A stretch of 64,000 nucleotides of DNA from an uncultured Pelagibacteraceae bacterium (GCA_902591185.1 CACIZU010000002.1:1-64000); one strand, 5' to 3'; positions 1 through 10,324 are shown, counted from the first letter of the stretch. Notes: generated by a model from the sequence alone, not told the origin. Made by a program: numbers and translations.

Positions 1-46
1 TAAGCTTACTAGAAAAGTAATTATGAAAAAATTTTTTTTTTCTAAA

Positions 47-652
47 TTAAGCATTAAATTTTAAAATTAAAAATATGATAACAAATATCAAAATTAACAA
101 TAAGCCCAAAATGGTAAACCATTTTGATCCGTGCTTATCCATGAATTCTGTAAACAAATCACCAAATTTATAAGATAGATATGAGATAAGGAAAAATCTT
201 AGACTTCTTGAGATTAAACTTACTATTATAAAGATTAATATGTTGAAACTAATTAATCCACTTGCGATAGTGAATGCTTTATATGGTAAAGGAGTAAAAC
301 CAGCTAAAAAAAGAATGCTTAACCAAGCAAGAAAACCTTCACCGTGAGACAGACTACTTTTTAAACTAATGACTTTGTTTTCGTACCCATAAAATTCAAT
401 TATATTCATTGCTATATCAAAAAAGATGGCACCAAGCACATAACCAAAAATACCTCCCAAGACTGAAAATACCGAAGCTATAAAAAAGATTTTTAAGTAA
501 TTTTTCTTTTTTGCTATAACCATAGGAATAATCATGACATCTGGCGGTATAGGAAAAAAAGAACTTTCAATAAACGATACAAGACCTAAAAAAAAGTTTG
601 AACTTTTATGTGCTGCTAAATTTAAACATTTTTTGTAAAGTCTATTAAACAT
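47..652 (-). CDS. YqaA/DedA-like (SNARE-associated family) membrane protein
   Basis: 201-aa ORF; 'FIESSFFPIPPDVMIIPMV' and several TM segments typical of YqaA/DedA proteins. Confidence 0.75.
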   Translation of the reverse strand: MFNRLYKKCLNLAAHKSSNFFLGLVSFIESSFFPIPPDVMIIPMVIAKKKNYLKIFFIASVFSVLGGIFGYVLGAIFFDIAMNIIEFYGYENKVISLKSSLSHGEGFLAWLSILFLAGFTPLPYKAFTIASGLISFNILIFIIVSLISRSLRFFLISYLSYKFGDLFTEFMDKHGSKWFTILGLLLILIFVIIFLILKFNA

Positions 653-715
653 TTTTTGGTTTTATTATAATTTTAGTTCTTATACTATTTAAAATATAAT
701 TAAATTAACATTAAA

Positions 716-800
716 GGGCGAATGGCGGAATTGGTAGACGCGCACGACTCAAAATCGTGTTTCACAAGAAGTGAGAGTTCGATTCTCTCTTCGCCCACCA
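716..800 (+). tRNA. tRNA-Leu (anticodon CAA)
   Basis: GGGCGAA...TTCGCCC acceptor, anticodon stem CACGA/TCGTG with loop CTCAAAA, long variable arm, encoded CCA. Confidence 0.95.
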
Positions 801-807
801 AAAGATT

Positions 808-2538
808 ATGAATTTAGATAATTTAAACAGTTTAATTGAGTTATTTTTTTATCAAGCAGATAAACAAAATAAAAAAAGTATTTTTTTGCAATGGTTAAAT
901 CCAAATAACAAAAAAACATATACATGGGAAGAAACACAAAAAAATATTTTAAAATTATCAAAAAAAATAAAAGAAAATATAAAAGAAGGTGACAGATGTC
1001 TTTTAGTGTCAGAGAATAGACCTGAGTGGTTTATTTCTGATTTAGCCATCATGTTATCTGGTGGAATTACAGTACCAGCCTATACAACTTATACAGAAGA
1101 GGATTATAAGTACTTAATTGAAGATTGTGAACCTAGCTTAATTATAGTTTCAAATAATGAAATGCTAAAAAAATTAAGCAATACCATTAATGAAAAAGAT
1201 TTTATTAAAAAAGTTATTACATTAGACGAAGTCGATAAAGTAATTAATAATTTAAATTTAGTTAGTAAAGAAAAATATTTAGACTTTAGCGGAATATTAA
1301 AAAATAATTTATTAGAAGAAGATAAAATCCAAAATAATAAATTAAAAAGAACTTCGCCTGCTTGTATAATTTATACTTCAGGAACTGGAGGAAATCCAAA
1401 AGGAGTAATCTTGAGTCATGGTGGTATTTTAAATAATCTTGTAGGAGCTTGTGAAATTATGAAACCACTATTTAATTCAAGGCCAGTATTTTTAACTTGG
1501 CTCCCTCTATCGCATTCCTATGAACACTGTGTACAATTTGCTCAGATAGCTGTGGGAGCAAAAGTTTTTTATGCTGAAAAAATAGAAAAACTTTTAGAAA
1601 ATATATCTGAAGCAAAACCTACAATAATGACAGCTGTTCCAAGATTTTATCAAAATCTTTATAACAAAATTAATATTAATTTAAAAAAACAAATAGGTTT
1701 TAAAGCTAAATTAATTGATGCAACTCTTCGATTGGGTAAGAAGAAATTATTAAATCAAAAAATGACCTTTTCTGAAAAATTACTAAATTTAATAGTTGAG
1801 ATATTAGTTAGAAAAAAAATAAAAAAGCAGTTTGGTGGAAATTTAAAAGCCTTTGTTTCTGGTGGAGGGGCTTTAGATAAAGAAATAGGAGAATTTTTGA
1901 ATTCTGTAGGACTACCTACACTTCAAGGTTATGGTTTAACAGAAACATCGCCAGTAGTAAGTTGCAATCCTATACATAAGATAAAAGTAGAAACTGTTGG
2001 ACCTCCTTTTAAAGGAAACCAAGTTAAAATTGCTGATGATGGAGAAATTTTAGTTAAAGGTGAAAATGTGATGTTGGGATATTGGAACAAAAAAGAAGAA
2101 ACCGACAAAGTAATTATTGATGGATGGCTTCATACAGGTGACATAGGAGAAATAGATAAGGAAGATGGGTATTTAAAAATTACTGACAGAAAAAAAGATA
2201 TTATTGTAAGTGCAGGAGGAGATAATATTTCACCAGCTAAAATTGAAAATATTATTACAAATGAACCGGAAATAGACCAATGTATGGTCTACGGAGATAA
2301 AAAAAATTATTTGGTTGCTTTAATAGTGCCTAGTAAAGATTTTTTAAAAGAAAAAGAAAAAATTAACAATGTAATTGAAAAAATAAATAAAAAATTAACT
2401 TTATTAGAAAAAATAAAAAGAATTCAATTGATAGATGAAAATTTTTCTATAGAAAATGGTTTAATGACACCAACAATGAAAGTAAAAAGAAAAAAAGTTA
2501 CAGAAAAATATAAAAATCAATTAGAAAAATTATATTAA
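808..2538 (+). CDS. AMP-dependent long-chain acyl-CoA synthetase/ligase
   Basis: 'IIYTSGTGGNPKGVILSH', 'GYGLTETSPVVS', 'GWLHTGDIGEID' AMP-ligase motifs. Confidence 0.9.
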   Translation: MNLDNLNSLIELFFYQADKQNKKSIFLQWLNPNNKKTYTWEETQKNILKLSKKIKENIKEGDRCLLVSENRPEWFISDLAIMLSGGITVPAYTTYTEEDYKYLIEDCEPSLIIVSNNEMLKKLSNTINEKDFIKKVITLDEVDKVINNLNLVSKEKYLDFSGILKNNLLEEDKIQNNKLKRTSPACIIYTSGTGGNPKGVILSHGGILNNLVGACEIMKPLFNSRPVFLTWLPLSHSYEHCVQFAQIAVGAKVFYAEKIEKLLENISEAKPTIMTAVPRFYQNLYNKININLKKQIGFKAKLIDATLRLGKKKLLNQKMTFSEKLLNLIVEILVRKKIKKQFGGNLKAFVSGGGALDKEIGEFLNSVGLPTLQGYGLTETSPVVSCNPIHKIKVETVGPPFKGNQVKIADDGEILVKGENVMLGYWNKKEETDKVIIDGWLHTGDIGEIDKEDGYLKITDRKKDIIVSAGGDNISPAKIENIITNEPEIDQCMVYGDKKNYLVALIVPSKDFLKEKEKINNVIEKINKKLTLLEKIKRIQLIDENFSIENGLMTPTMKVKRKKVTEKYKNQLEKLY

Positions 2539-2656
2539 AATTATTTTATAATTGGTTTATTAACCGCATAAACATTAACTAAATTAATAAATAAAATTTT
2601 AAAATAAAATAAAATAAAAATTAAATTTTTTTAAAATTTTCGTTTTAATTAAATAA

Positions 2657-2685
2657 TTGACATAACTTATATAAAAAAATAAAAA
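2657..2685 (+). promoter_or_regulatory. Candidate sigma70-type promoter upstream of the 31-aa basic protein gene
   Basis: TTGACA (2657-2662), 17-nt spacer, TAAAAA (2680-2685). Confidence 0.45.
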
Positions 2686-2696
2686 TAAGGTAATAG

Positions 2697-2713
2697 CGAA
2701 TCAATTTGATTCG
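2697..2713. repeat. Perfect 8-bp-arm palindrome in the leader of the basic small protein gene
   Basis: CGAATCAA-T-TTGATTCG. Confidence 0.8.
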
Positions 2714-2737
2714 TTTAACTTAAACAGGGAGCTAAAG

Positions 2738-2833
2738 ATGCCTAAGAAAAGAAGAAAAGCTGCAAAGAAAGCGAAAAAAGCTAAGAAAAGAAGAAAACCT
2801 GCAAAGAAAGCTAAGAAAAGAAGAAAAAGATAG
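2738..2833 (+). CDS. 31-aa Lys/Arg/Ala-rich basic small protein (histone-H1-tail-like), not in ORF track
   Basis: ATG..TAG encodes MPKKRRKAAKKAKKAKKRRKPAKKAKKRRKR; upstream AGGGAG SD-like sequence, promoter-like sequence and downstream hairpin terminator. Confidence 0.75.
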   Translation: MPKKRRKAAKKAKKAKKRRKPAKKAKKRRKR

Positions 2834-2851
2834 TAACTTAGTAATCTTTAC

Positions 2852-2893
2852 AAAAAACGCTTCTCATAACTTTTTGTGTGAGAGGCGTTTTTT
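2852..2893. terminator. Bidirectional intrinsic terminator
   Basis: AAAAAACGCTTCTCA ... TGAGAGGCGTTTTTT hairpin with T tracts on both strands, between convergent genes. Confidence 0.85.
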
Positions 2894-2894
2894 T

Positions 2895-3824
2895 TTATTC
2901 TTCTAAATGTTCGTCGTTATCAGAAATTGGTTCTTCACCTGGCAATTCAGTTGTAGAAGTTTTAGGAGCAGTTTCAACGGGTTTAACTTGTTCACTTAGG
3001 TTTCTTTTTAAGGCTTTATTAAGTTTTTTCTGGGTGTCCTCTAATGATACATTAAGAACAATTTTAAATTCAGATAAAATTCTTTCGTAAGCTTTTTCAA
3101 ATAATTGTCTTTCACTGTAAGATTGATCAACCATAAGATCATCACCTTTATTTAAGTCTCTTACAACTTCTGCTAATTCATAAATTTTACCAGATGAAAT
3201 TTTAGTTTCATATTCTTGTGCTCTTCTACTCCACATAGATCTTTTAATTTTCGGTTTACTTTTTAGAATAGATATACATTTATTGACTTGGTTGATTGTT
3301 GCTAAAGGTCTTAGGTGTAATTGTTTATTAACCGGAATCATACCGTTAGCTTTATCTTTTTCAAATTTTATCACATAAGTTTCTACATCAATTCCACCTA
3401 TGTTAATTTTTTTGAATTCTGTAATTTGACCAACACCATGTTTAGGGTAAACGGCATAATCTTTAATTTTATATTCTCTTTTTTCAGATTCTTGTTTTTT
3501 TACTTTTTTTATTTCAGGTTTAATCTCATTATTTTTAGAAATTCTTAAATTATCTTCTTTTGATTCTTCTTTTTTTATATTAACTGTTTTAGTAGTTTTT
3601 TTAACTTTAGCTTTTATAATTTTTTTAGACTTAGTTATTTTTTTTTTTATAATTACTTTTTTACTTTTTTTACCTTTAGCTTTAATAACTTTTTTAGACT
3701 TAGTTATTTTTTTTTTGACTTTTTTTTTAGTTTTATTCTTAAAGATTTTCTTTAAAATATTTTTCGTACTTATTTTTCTCATTTTTAAATTTTTCATGAT
3801 CCGCTGGTGGATCTTTTTTCTCAC
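2895..3824 (-). CDS. carD: CarD/CdnL-family transcription regulator with repetitive Lys-rich N-terminal extension (start uncertain)
   Basis: '[23 protein letters not shown]...' CarD domain; N-terminal repeats KKKITKSKK(V/I)IKAK(G/V)KK; start overlaps upstream fdxA. Confidence 0.85.
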   Translation of the reverse strand: MRKKIHQRIMKNLKMRKISTKNILKKIFKNKTKKKVKKKITKSKKVIKAKGKKSKKVIIKKKITKSKKIIKAKVKKTTKTVNIKKEESKEDNLRISKNNEIKPEIKKVKKQESEKREYKIKDYAVYPKHGVGQITEFKKINIGGIDVETYVIKFEKDKANGMIPVNKQLHLRPLATINQVNKCISILKSKPKIKRSMWSRRAQEYETKISSGKIYELAEVVRDLNKGDDLMVDQSYSERQLFEKAYERILSEFKIVLNVSLEDTQKKLNKALKRNLSEQVKPVETAPKTSTTELPGEEPISDNDEHLEE

Positions 3825-4065
3825 TTATGTTGGGCCAGATTTCTGAAAACTTTTTATTAATCTCTAACCATTTTTCGTTACCAAGTTCAGTATCAGCAGT
3901 TATGGCATCAACTGGGCATTCTGGTTCACAAACGCCACAATCTATACACTCATCAGGTTTAATTACAAGCATATTTTTACCTTCGTAAAAACAATCGACT
4001 GGACAAACATCAACACAGTCGGTCAGTTTACATTTAATACAATTGTCGTTTACAATATAAGTCAT
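3739..4065 (-). CDS. fdxA: 7Fe/8Fe ferredoxin
   Basis: '[55 protein letters not shown]' cluster motifs; second Met used as likely start. Confidence 0.93.
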   Translation of the reverse strand: MTYIVNDNCIKCKLTDCVDVCPVDCFYEGKNMLVIKPDECIDCGVCEPECPVDAITADTELGNEKWLEINKKFSEIWPNISEKKDPPADHEKFKNEKNKYEKYFKENL

Positions 4066-4478
4066 CACAAATTATGATTCTTTATTCTGTCTTTAATATC
4101 GCCCATTGTTTTGTTGTCAATATATAAGAGACCAGCGAGACGTCTCATTAAGTTTGTTTCATATATATCGGCATCTTTATTTGAGTAAATAATTGACCAT
4201 AAACTCTCAATGATTTTGATTTTGTCTTTTTCCGATAAGTTTTTAACTTCCCTTGTAAAATCTAAAATCTGATTAGAATTTTCTTCAATAATTTTTGCTT
4301 TTTTGATTGTTTCAGATAAATCTTCTTTAGCAGAGCCTAGCTCTAAAAGAGTTTTTTTAATAATTTCTTCTTCATTTTCAGTATAATTTTCATCTATTTT
4401 GGCAGCATGAATTAATAATGCACAAATTTTAATTAAAAAATTAGTTTCTGTGTTGTTATTATCTTTTTTAAAAAACAT
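4065..4478 (-). CDS. TerB-like (tellurite-resistance TerB fold) protein
   Basis: helical '[28 protein letters not shown]' pattern typical of TerB-like proteins. Confidence 0.6.
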   Translation of the reverse strand: MFFKKDNNNTETNFLIKICALLIHAAKIDENYTENEEEIIKKTLLELGSAKEDLSETIKKAKIIEENSNQILDFTREVKNLSEKDKIKIIESLWSIIYSNKDADIYETNLMRRLAGLLYIDNKTMGDIKDRIKNHNL

Positions 4479-4483
4479 TAAAA

Positions 4484-6967
4484 TTATCTAAGGTTTAAAT
4501 TTTTTAATATTTTAAATGGATTTTCACTTGAAGTCTTTTTTGTAAGAGTTTTCTTAAATTTTTTAACAGGATTATATTTAAAAAATGTTTCATCTTTTTT
4601 ATTGAATATTTTATATCCCATTTTCTGTAAAAGCTTTTTAAAATTGTCTTTACTGCAACCTAGAAGATTTAGCATCTCTGGTATCATTTTTATCTCTTTA
4701 TTTTCTTTTGAATCTGGAGAGTTTATAATTAACATAAATAGTCTTTCAAGAATGTCTATTCTAATAAATAAAGTATCAAATTTTTCAAATCCACAAAGAA
4801 GCATAAAATTTTTATTTTTATAGTCTTTGTCGTCTAAAAAATTTAAACCAAAAGTGGGTGGTTTCAAATTATAATATTTTTGATGAAAATTTTTCCATAA
4901 CAATGTTCTTAATGATACTGCCTCTGGTTTAATCAATTGATATAAAAAAATATGATATCTTCCAAATTTTACACCAAGCTCTCTCAAAATTTTTCTTTCA
5001 TTTTGGCCAAGAGTTTTTAAATACTCAGAAACTTGCTCTCTTTTTAATACCCCATTATTTTCATATAATTGATATGCCAAAGCTTTTATTGATGAATTTT
5101 TTTCTTTAAGATTTTTTAAATCAATTAGGCTTTTAAGAACTACATTAATTTTATTATGTATCCATTTATTAATGTATTCACTTAACTTTTGTTTTTGACT
5201 TTGTTCTATAATTTCATCAATAATAAGTTCAAAATTAGGATTTAAATAATCATTTCCAGTAGATAGTTTTGCTATAGGAAAATCATTCCAATATATTTTG
5301 AAGTCATCATTTAGGTCAATTAAGCCAGTATCGATAATTATTTGGATTCTTTTTTCAAGCTCAGGTCCAACTGACTGTCTCGCAGCTTTTTTTAGTGATT
5401 TAATATCTGTTTCTAATGCACCTTTTTTTAAATCTAACTTTAATTTAAGACCATTTATTTTTCCTATAAATTGATTATCAATCATAACATTATTGTTTTC
5501 TAAAATTTCTGTTTTAAATTCCATATCTTGTTTCAAGCCTCTCGCAAGAACACTTGCCCTTTTATCAATAAACGTTTTGGTAAGTTCTTCATGAAGTCTG
5601 TCTGAAAGTCTATCTTCTAAATGTTTTGTTTTTTCAATCCAATAGTCTTGGTTTTCTATCCAGTTATTTTTATTTGAAACATAAGACCAAGTCCTAACAT
5701 TTGCAATTCTATTTGATAAAGAATCGACATTTCCCTCTAATTTATCCAATTTTATTAACTGTAATCTCATAAATTCATCGGTAATTAGTCTTTTTTCACT
5801 ATTTAAGAATTTAAAAACATTACCAATAACCTCATAATGATTTCCGTAAGTTTTTTTTACAAAATCTGGTATTTGACAGCATTCCCAAAGAAGACTAAGT
5901 GTTTTTTTATCAAATTCTAAATTAATTAAATTTTTATCTTTTAAAAAATATTTAAGAGCTCTTTCATCTTCACATTCATGAATTTTTCTTAACCACTTCA
6001 TTTGAGGTTTTTCTTCTAATGATTTAATTAAACTAAAAGGATTATTAAAATTTAAATTCGAATTTCTCCAAAATAAAGTGCGAATTTCTTCAAATTTATG
6101 ATTTTCTAATAACTCCACATCTTCAGCAGTAATTTCTTTACAATCACCGGTAATTCCAAAGCTTCCATCGTTAAAATACCTTCCAGCTCTACCAGCAATT
6201 TGACTTATTTCAGATAGGTTTAGTTTTCTTAATTTTTTTCCATCAAACTTTTTAAGATTAGAAAAATAAACATAATTTAAGTCCATGTTAATTCCCATTC
6301 CTATAGCATCGGTTGCCACTAAAAAATCAACGTCACCTGACTGATAAAGTTCTACTTGAGCATTTCTTGTTTTAGGACTTAGTGATCCCATTACAATTGC
6401 TGCACCACCTTTTTGTCTTCTTATTAATTCAGCTATTGCATAAACCTCTTCTGCAGAAAAAGCTATTATAACTGTTTTTCTATTTATTCTTGAAATTTTT
6501 TTATGGCCTGTATAGGTAAGTTTAGATAAACGCTTTCTGTTTATAAATTCAATGTCTCCATCTAATTTTGAAATTATACTTTTAATAGTATTAGAACCCA
6601 TAAGCATTGTAAGTTTTTCACCTCTCATATTTAAAAGTCTATCTGTAAAAATATGTCCTCTTTCATGATCTGCACACATTTGAATTTCGTCTACTCCAAC
6701 AAATTCTAAATGTTTATCAATTGGCATTGATTCAACTGTGCATAAAAAATATTTGGCATTGTTTGGAATAATTTTTTCTTCACCTGTAATTAAAGCAACT
6801 TTGTCTAGGCTAATTTTGTTAATTACTTTGTCGTAAACTTCCCTAGCTAATAATCTAAGAGGAAAACCAATCATACCAGATTCAAAAGAGAGCATTGTTT
6901 CTATAGCAAGGTGGGTTTTGCCTGTATTAGTGGGCCCGAGAACAGCTGTGATTTTGTGTTTTGCCAT
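4484..6967 (-). CDS. SUV3-like ATP-dependent RNA helicase
   Basis: 'AVLGPTNTGKTHLAIETM', 'VDEIQM', 'ATDAIGMGINMDLNYVYF', 'QIAGRAGRY'. Confidence 0.9.
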   Translation of the reverse strand: MAKHKITAVLGPTNTGKTHLAIETMLSFESGMIGFPLRLLAREVYDKVINKISLDKVALITGEEKIIPNNAKYFLCTVESMPIDKHLEFVGVDEIQMCADHERGHIFTDRLLNMRGEKLTMLMGSNTIKSIISKLDGDIEFINRKRLSKLTYTGHKKISRINRKTVIIAFSAEEVYAIAELIRRQKGGAAIVMGSLSPKTRNAQVELYQSGDVDFLVATDAIGMGINMDLNYVYFSNLKKFDGKKLRKLNLSEISQIAGRAGRYFNDGSFGITGDCKEITAEDVELLENHKFEEIRTLFWRNSNLNFNNPFSLIKSLEEKPQMKWLRKIHECEDERALKYFLKDKNLINLEFDKKTLSLLWECCQIPDFVKKTYGNHYEVIGNVFKFLNSEKRLITDEFMRLQLIKLDKLEGNVDSLSNRIANVRTWSYVSNKNNWIENQDYWIEKTKHLEDRLSDRLHEELTKTFIDKRASVLARGLKQDMEFKTEILENNNVMIDNQFIGKINGLKLKLDLKKGALETDIKSLKKAARQSVGPELEKRIQIIIDTGLIDLNDDFKIYWNDFPIAKLSTGNDYLNPNFELIIDEIIEQSQKQKLSEYINKWIHNKINVVLKSLIDLKNLKEKNSSIKALAYQLYENNGVLKREQVSEYLKTLGQNERKILRELGVKFGRYHIFLYQLIKPEAVSLRTLLWKNFHQKYYNLKPPTFGLNFLDDKDYKNKNFMLLCGFEKFDTLFIRIDILERLFMLIINSPDSKENKEIKMIPEMLNLLGCSKDNFKKLLQKMGYKIFNKKDETFFKYNPVKKFKKTLTKKTSSENPFKILKNLNLR

Positions 6968-7141
6968 TTCTATCTTTAGTATACCTTTTTTTTTACCTAC
7001 CAGATATTGTTGGTGCTAAAGAACAAAAATAGACTAAAACATGACCGAATCGGAAGATAAAAAGTTCTCATTTTACTTATTAAGTATAGTTAGATTAGCA
7101 TAAATAAGATTAATTCTATAATAGTAATTTAACAAAATAAA

Positions 7142-9097
7142 ATGACCAAAAAACTTTGGCAAGCTTCTCTAAAACAAAAAAGAAATTCAAATTTATTTGA
7201 ATTTGAAAAATTTTTAGCAAAAAAATTTAATTATACCCCTGAGAAAAATTATAAAAAATTGTTTAATTGGACAATCAAAAATCCAAAGTTGTTTTGGTCT
7301 TCAATGTGGGAATATTCAAACCTCAAAGGTATTAAAAATGATAAATTTTATTTTCCCAAAGAAATTATTAAAAGTAAATTTTTAGTAAAATCTAAATTAA
7401 ATTATGCTGAAAACTTATTGTCAAAAAATGATAATTCAAAAGCAGTTACATTTATTAGCGAAAATGGATACCGAGAAGAAAAATCTTGGAAAGAATTGAA
7501 TAATAATACTTTAAAATTAATTAATTTTTTAAAAGAAATTAAAATTAAAGAAAAAGATAGAGTTGTAGCATATACAGTAAATCAAATAGAAACTGTAGAG
7601 AGTTTTTTAGCCACTAGCGCCATAGGTGCTATATGGTCTTCATGCTCTCCAGATTTTGGTACACAAGGAGTTATGGAAAGATTTTCTCAAATTAGACCAA
7701 AGTTATTAATTATTACTGACAGGTATTATTATAATGGTAAAGAGATAAATGTTCTTGAAAGATTGTCAACTATTCTTAAAAAAATTAAATCTATTAAAAA
7801 TGTTTTAATTATCAGTTATCCAAGTAAAAAAAATTTAAAACAAATAAAAATCAAAGGAATAAAAATCTTTTACTACAATAAGCTGAAAGATAAAAAAGAA
7901 AAAGAAATTACATTTAAGAAATTTGATTTTGATAAAGAACTAGCAATTTTATATTCAAGTGGCACAACAGGTAAACCAAAGTGTATATGTCATAGAGCTG
8001 GTGGAGTCTTGCTGCAACATCTAAAAGAACACAAACTTCACTGTAATGTAAAAGAGGGTGATAATGTTTTTTATTTTACCACTTGTGGATGGATGATGTG
8101 GAATTGGTTAATGACTTTTTTAGCATCAAAAGCCTCTATTGTCCTTTTTGATGGTTTTCCGATGCATAAAAAAAATGATTTATTGCTAAAAATAGCTGAG
8201 AAAGAAAAAATTTCTCTATTTGGTATAAGTGCTAAATACATAGACCAATTAAAAAAGCTTAACTTAAAGATCAAAAATAAATATAAACTAAAATATCTCA
8301 AAACCATTTGTTCAACTGGATCACCTTTATCCTCTGATGGTTTTGATTATGTTTATAAAAATATAAAAAAAAATGTTCATTTAGCATCCATTGCAGGTGG
8401 AACAGACTTAGTGTCATGCTTTGTATTAGGAAATATATATTCACCTGTTTATAAAGGACAAATTCAGAATAATGGTTTAGGAATGAACACGGATGTTTTT
8501 TCTGATAGAGGAAAATCTTTAATTAACAGAAAAGGTGAGCTAGTCTGTAAATCACCATTCCCATCAATGCCAATTTATTTTTGGAATGATAAAAATAATA
8601 AAAAATATAAGTCTGCATATTTTAAAAAATTTAAAAATATTTGGCATCATGGAGATTATGCAGAAAGAAAACCTAATGGTGGATATGTAATTTATGGAAG
8701 ATCAGATACTACGTTAAATCCCGGAGGTGTTAGATTGGGAACTGCAGAGATATACTCTGAAGTTGAAAAATTTAAAGAAATAAAGGAATCTATTGTTGTA
8801 GGACAATCTTGGGACAATGATGTTAGAATAATCTTGTTTATTATTATGAGTAAAAATTTTTCATTAACAGATCTGTTACTAAATAAAATAAAAAAACAAA
8901 TTAGAAAAAATGCATCACCAAGACATGTTCCAAGTAAAATAATTGTTGTAAAAGATATTCCCAGAACAAAAAGTGGTAAGATAGTTGAACTTGCAGTTAA
9001 AAGCACGATAGAAGGAAATAAGATTAAAAACATAGAAGCTTTAGCAAATCCAGAAGCCTTAAGGCAGTTTAAGAATTTAAAGGAGTTAAATAATTAG
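7142..9097 (+). CDS. Acetoacetyl-CoA synthetase
   Basis: 'ILYSSGTTGKPKCICHRAGGVLLQHLKEH', 'FYFTTCGWMMWNW', 'RHVPSKIIVVKDIPRTKSGKIVELAVK'. Confidence 0.92.
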   Translation: MTKKLWQASLKQKRNSNLFEFEKFLAKKFNYTPEKNYKKLFNWTIKNPKLFWSSMWEYSNLKGIKNDKFYFPKEIIKSKFLVKSKLNYAENLLSKNDNSKAVTFISENGYREEKSWKELNNNTLKLINFLKEIKIKEKDRVVAYTVNQIETVESFLATSAIGAIWSSCSPDFGTQGVMERFSQIRPKLLIITDRYYYNGKEINVLERLSTILKKIKSIKNVLIISYPSKKNLKQIKIKGIKIFYYNKLKDKKEKEITFKKFDFDKELAILYSSGTTGKPKCICHRAGGVLLQHLKEHKLHCNVKEGDNVFYFTTCGWMMWNWLMTFLASKASIVLFDGFPMHKKNDLLLKIAEKEKISLFGISAKYIDQLKKLNLKIKNKYKLKYLKTICSTGSPLSSDGFDYVYKNIKKNVHLASIAGGTDLVSCFVLGNIYSPVYKGQIQNNGLGMNTDVFSDRGKSLINRKGELVCKSPFPSMPIYFWNDKNNKKYKSAYFKKFKNIWHHGDYAERKPNGGYVIYGRSDTTLNPGGVRLGTAEIYSEVEKFKEIKESIVVGQSWDNDVRIILFIIMSKNFSLTDLLLNKIKKQIRKNASPRHVPSKIIVVKDIPRTKSGKIVELAVKSTIEGNKIKNIEALANPEALRQFKNLKELNN

Positions 9098-10324
9098 ATG
9101 TTAAAAGACTTAATAAAAAATTTAAAGCCATCCTCTACCTTGATGATCAATGAAACTTCAAAGCAAATGGAGGATCAAGGAAAGAAAATATTCAAATTTG
9201 GTTTTGGACAATCACCTTTTAGAGTACCACAAGATGTTGTTGAGGAGCTAAAAAACAATGCTTATCAAAACAAATATTTACCTATGCAAGGTCTTTTTGA
9301 ATTAAGAGAAGTAGTGGCAAAATATACCTCTAAAAAGAAAAATCATGAATACAATTCTGATAATGTAATTATTGGACCCGGCTCTAAAGAATTAATGTTT
9401 TTGCTACATGTTATTTTTGATGGTGAAATTATTTTGCCAGCCCCTAGTTGGGTTTCTTATGCACCACAAGCAATTTTGGGTAGAAATAAAATCCAAATAC
9501 TTCAAACAAAAAGAGAGAACAATTGGTTTCCTAGTGGTCAAGAAATTGAAGAAATAATTTTAAAAGATGAAAATAAAAATTACCTTTTATTTCTAAATTC
9601 ACCAAATAATCCCTCTGGACAAGTTTGTGAAAAATTAGATGAAATCTCAAATGTTGCCAAAAAACACAATCTTATAATTTTATCAGATGAGATATATTCT
9701 GAATTAACATTTAAAGAAAATTATAAATCTATCTCAAATTTTTGTCCTGAAAAAACAATTATAAGTACTGGTCTTAGCAAATGGTGTGGTGCTGGCGGAT
9801 GGAGATTAGGTTATTTTATAATACCCGATTCATTAAACAAAATAAATAAAATGATTAATGTATTAGCAAGCGAAACGTTTTCAGCAGTAAGTGCTCCTAT
9901 TCAATATGCGGCTATAAAAGCTTATGAAAATGATCATACAAAATATATTAGAAAGTCTAAAAATATTTTAAGTGCAGTTGGTAAATATGTTTACTCAAAT
10001 TTAAAGTCTAATAAAGTTTTGATAAATGAGCCACAAGGAGGCTTTTATTTATTGCCAGAATTTCTAAATAATAAATTTAAAACTTCATCGGAAATGTGTG
10101 ACAGTATATTAAAGCATACCGGAGTAGCATTATTACCAGGATCTGATTTTGGCTTTAACTCAAATAAAATGCTAGCAAGGTTAAGCTTTACAGATTTTGA
10201 TGGTCAAGAATTTATGGAACAAATTGAAGATAATCAAAAAGTTGATGACGTAATGATAAACAAATTTGCACCTAAAATAGTCGAAGGTGTCAATAAGTTA
10301 AAAAAATGGTCTGAATCAATATAA
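9098..10324 (+). CDS. PLP-dependent class I/II aminotransferase
   Basis: 'LNSPNNPSGQV', 'ILSDEIYSELTF', 'STGLSKWCGAGGWRLGYF'. Confidence 0.88.
   Translation: MLKDLIKNLKPSSTLMINETSKQMEDQGKKIFKFGFGQSPFRVPQDVVEELKNNAYQNKYLPMQGLFELREVVAKYTSKKKNHEYNSDNVIIGPGSKELMFLLHVIFDGEIILPAPSWVSYAPQAILGRNKIQILQTKRENNWFPSGQEIEEIILKDENKNYLLFLNSPNNPSGQVCEKLDEISNVAKKHNLIILSDEIYSELTFKENYKSISNFCPEKTIISTGLSKWCGAGGWRLGYFIIPDSLNKINKMINVLASETFSAVSAPIQYAAIKAYENDHTKYIRKSKNILSAVGKYVYSNLKSNKVLINEPQGGFYLLPEFLNNKFKTSSEMCDSILKHTGVALLPGSDFGFNSNKMLARLSFTDFDGQEFMEQIEDNQKVDDVMINKFAPKIVEGVNKLKKWSESI

Noticed and set aside
2878-3090. 70-aa ORF antisense to carD
   Set aside because: Antisense shadow of a conserved gene and the terminator; no independent support.
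7041-7103. 20-codon ORF MTESEDKKFSFYLLSIVRLA between the helicase and acetoacetyl-CoA synthetase genes
   Set aside because: No SD, promoter or terminator support; could be chance in an intergenic region.
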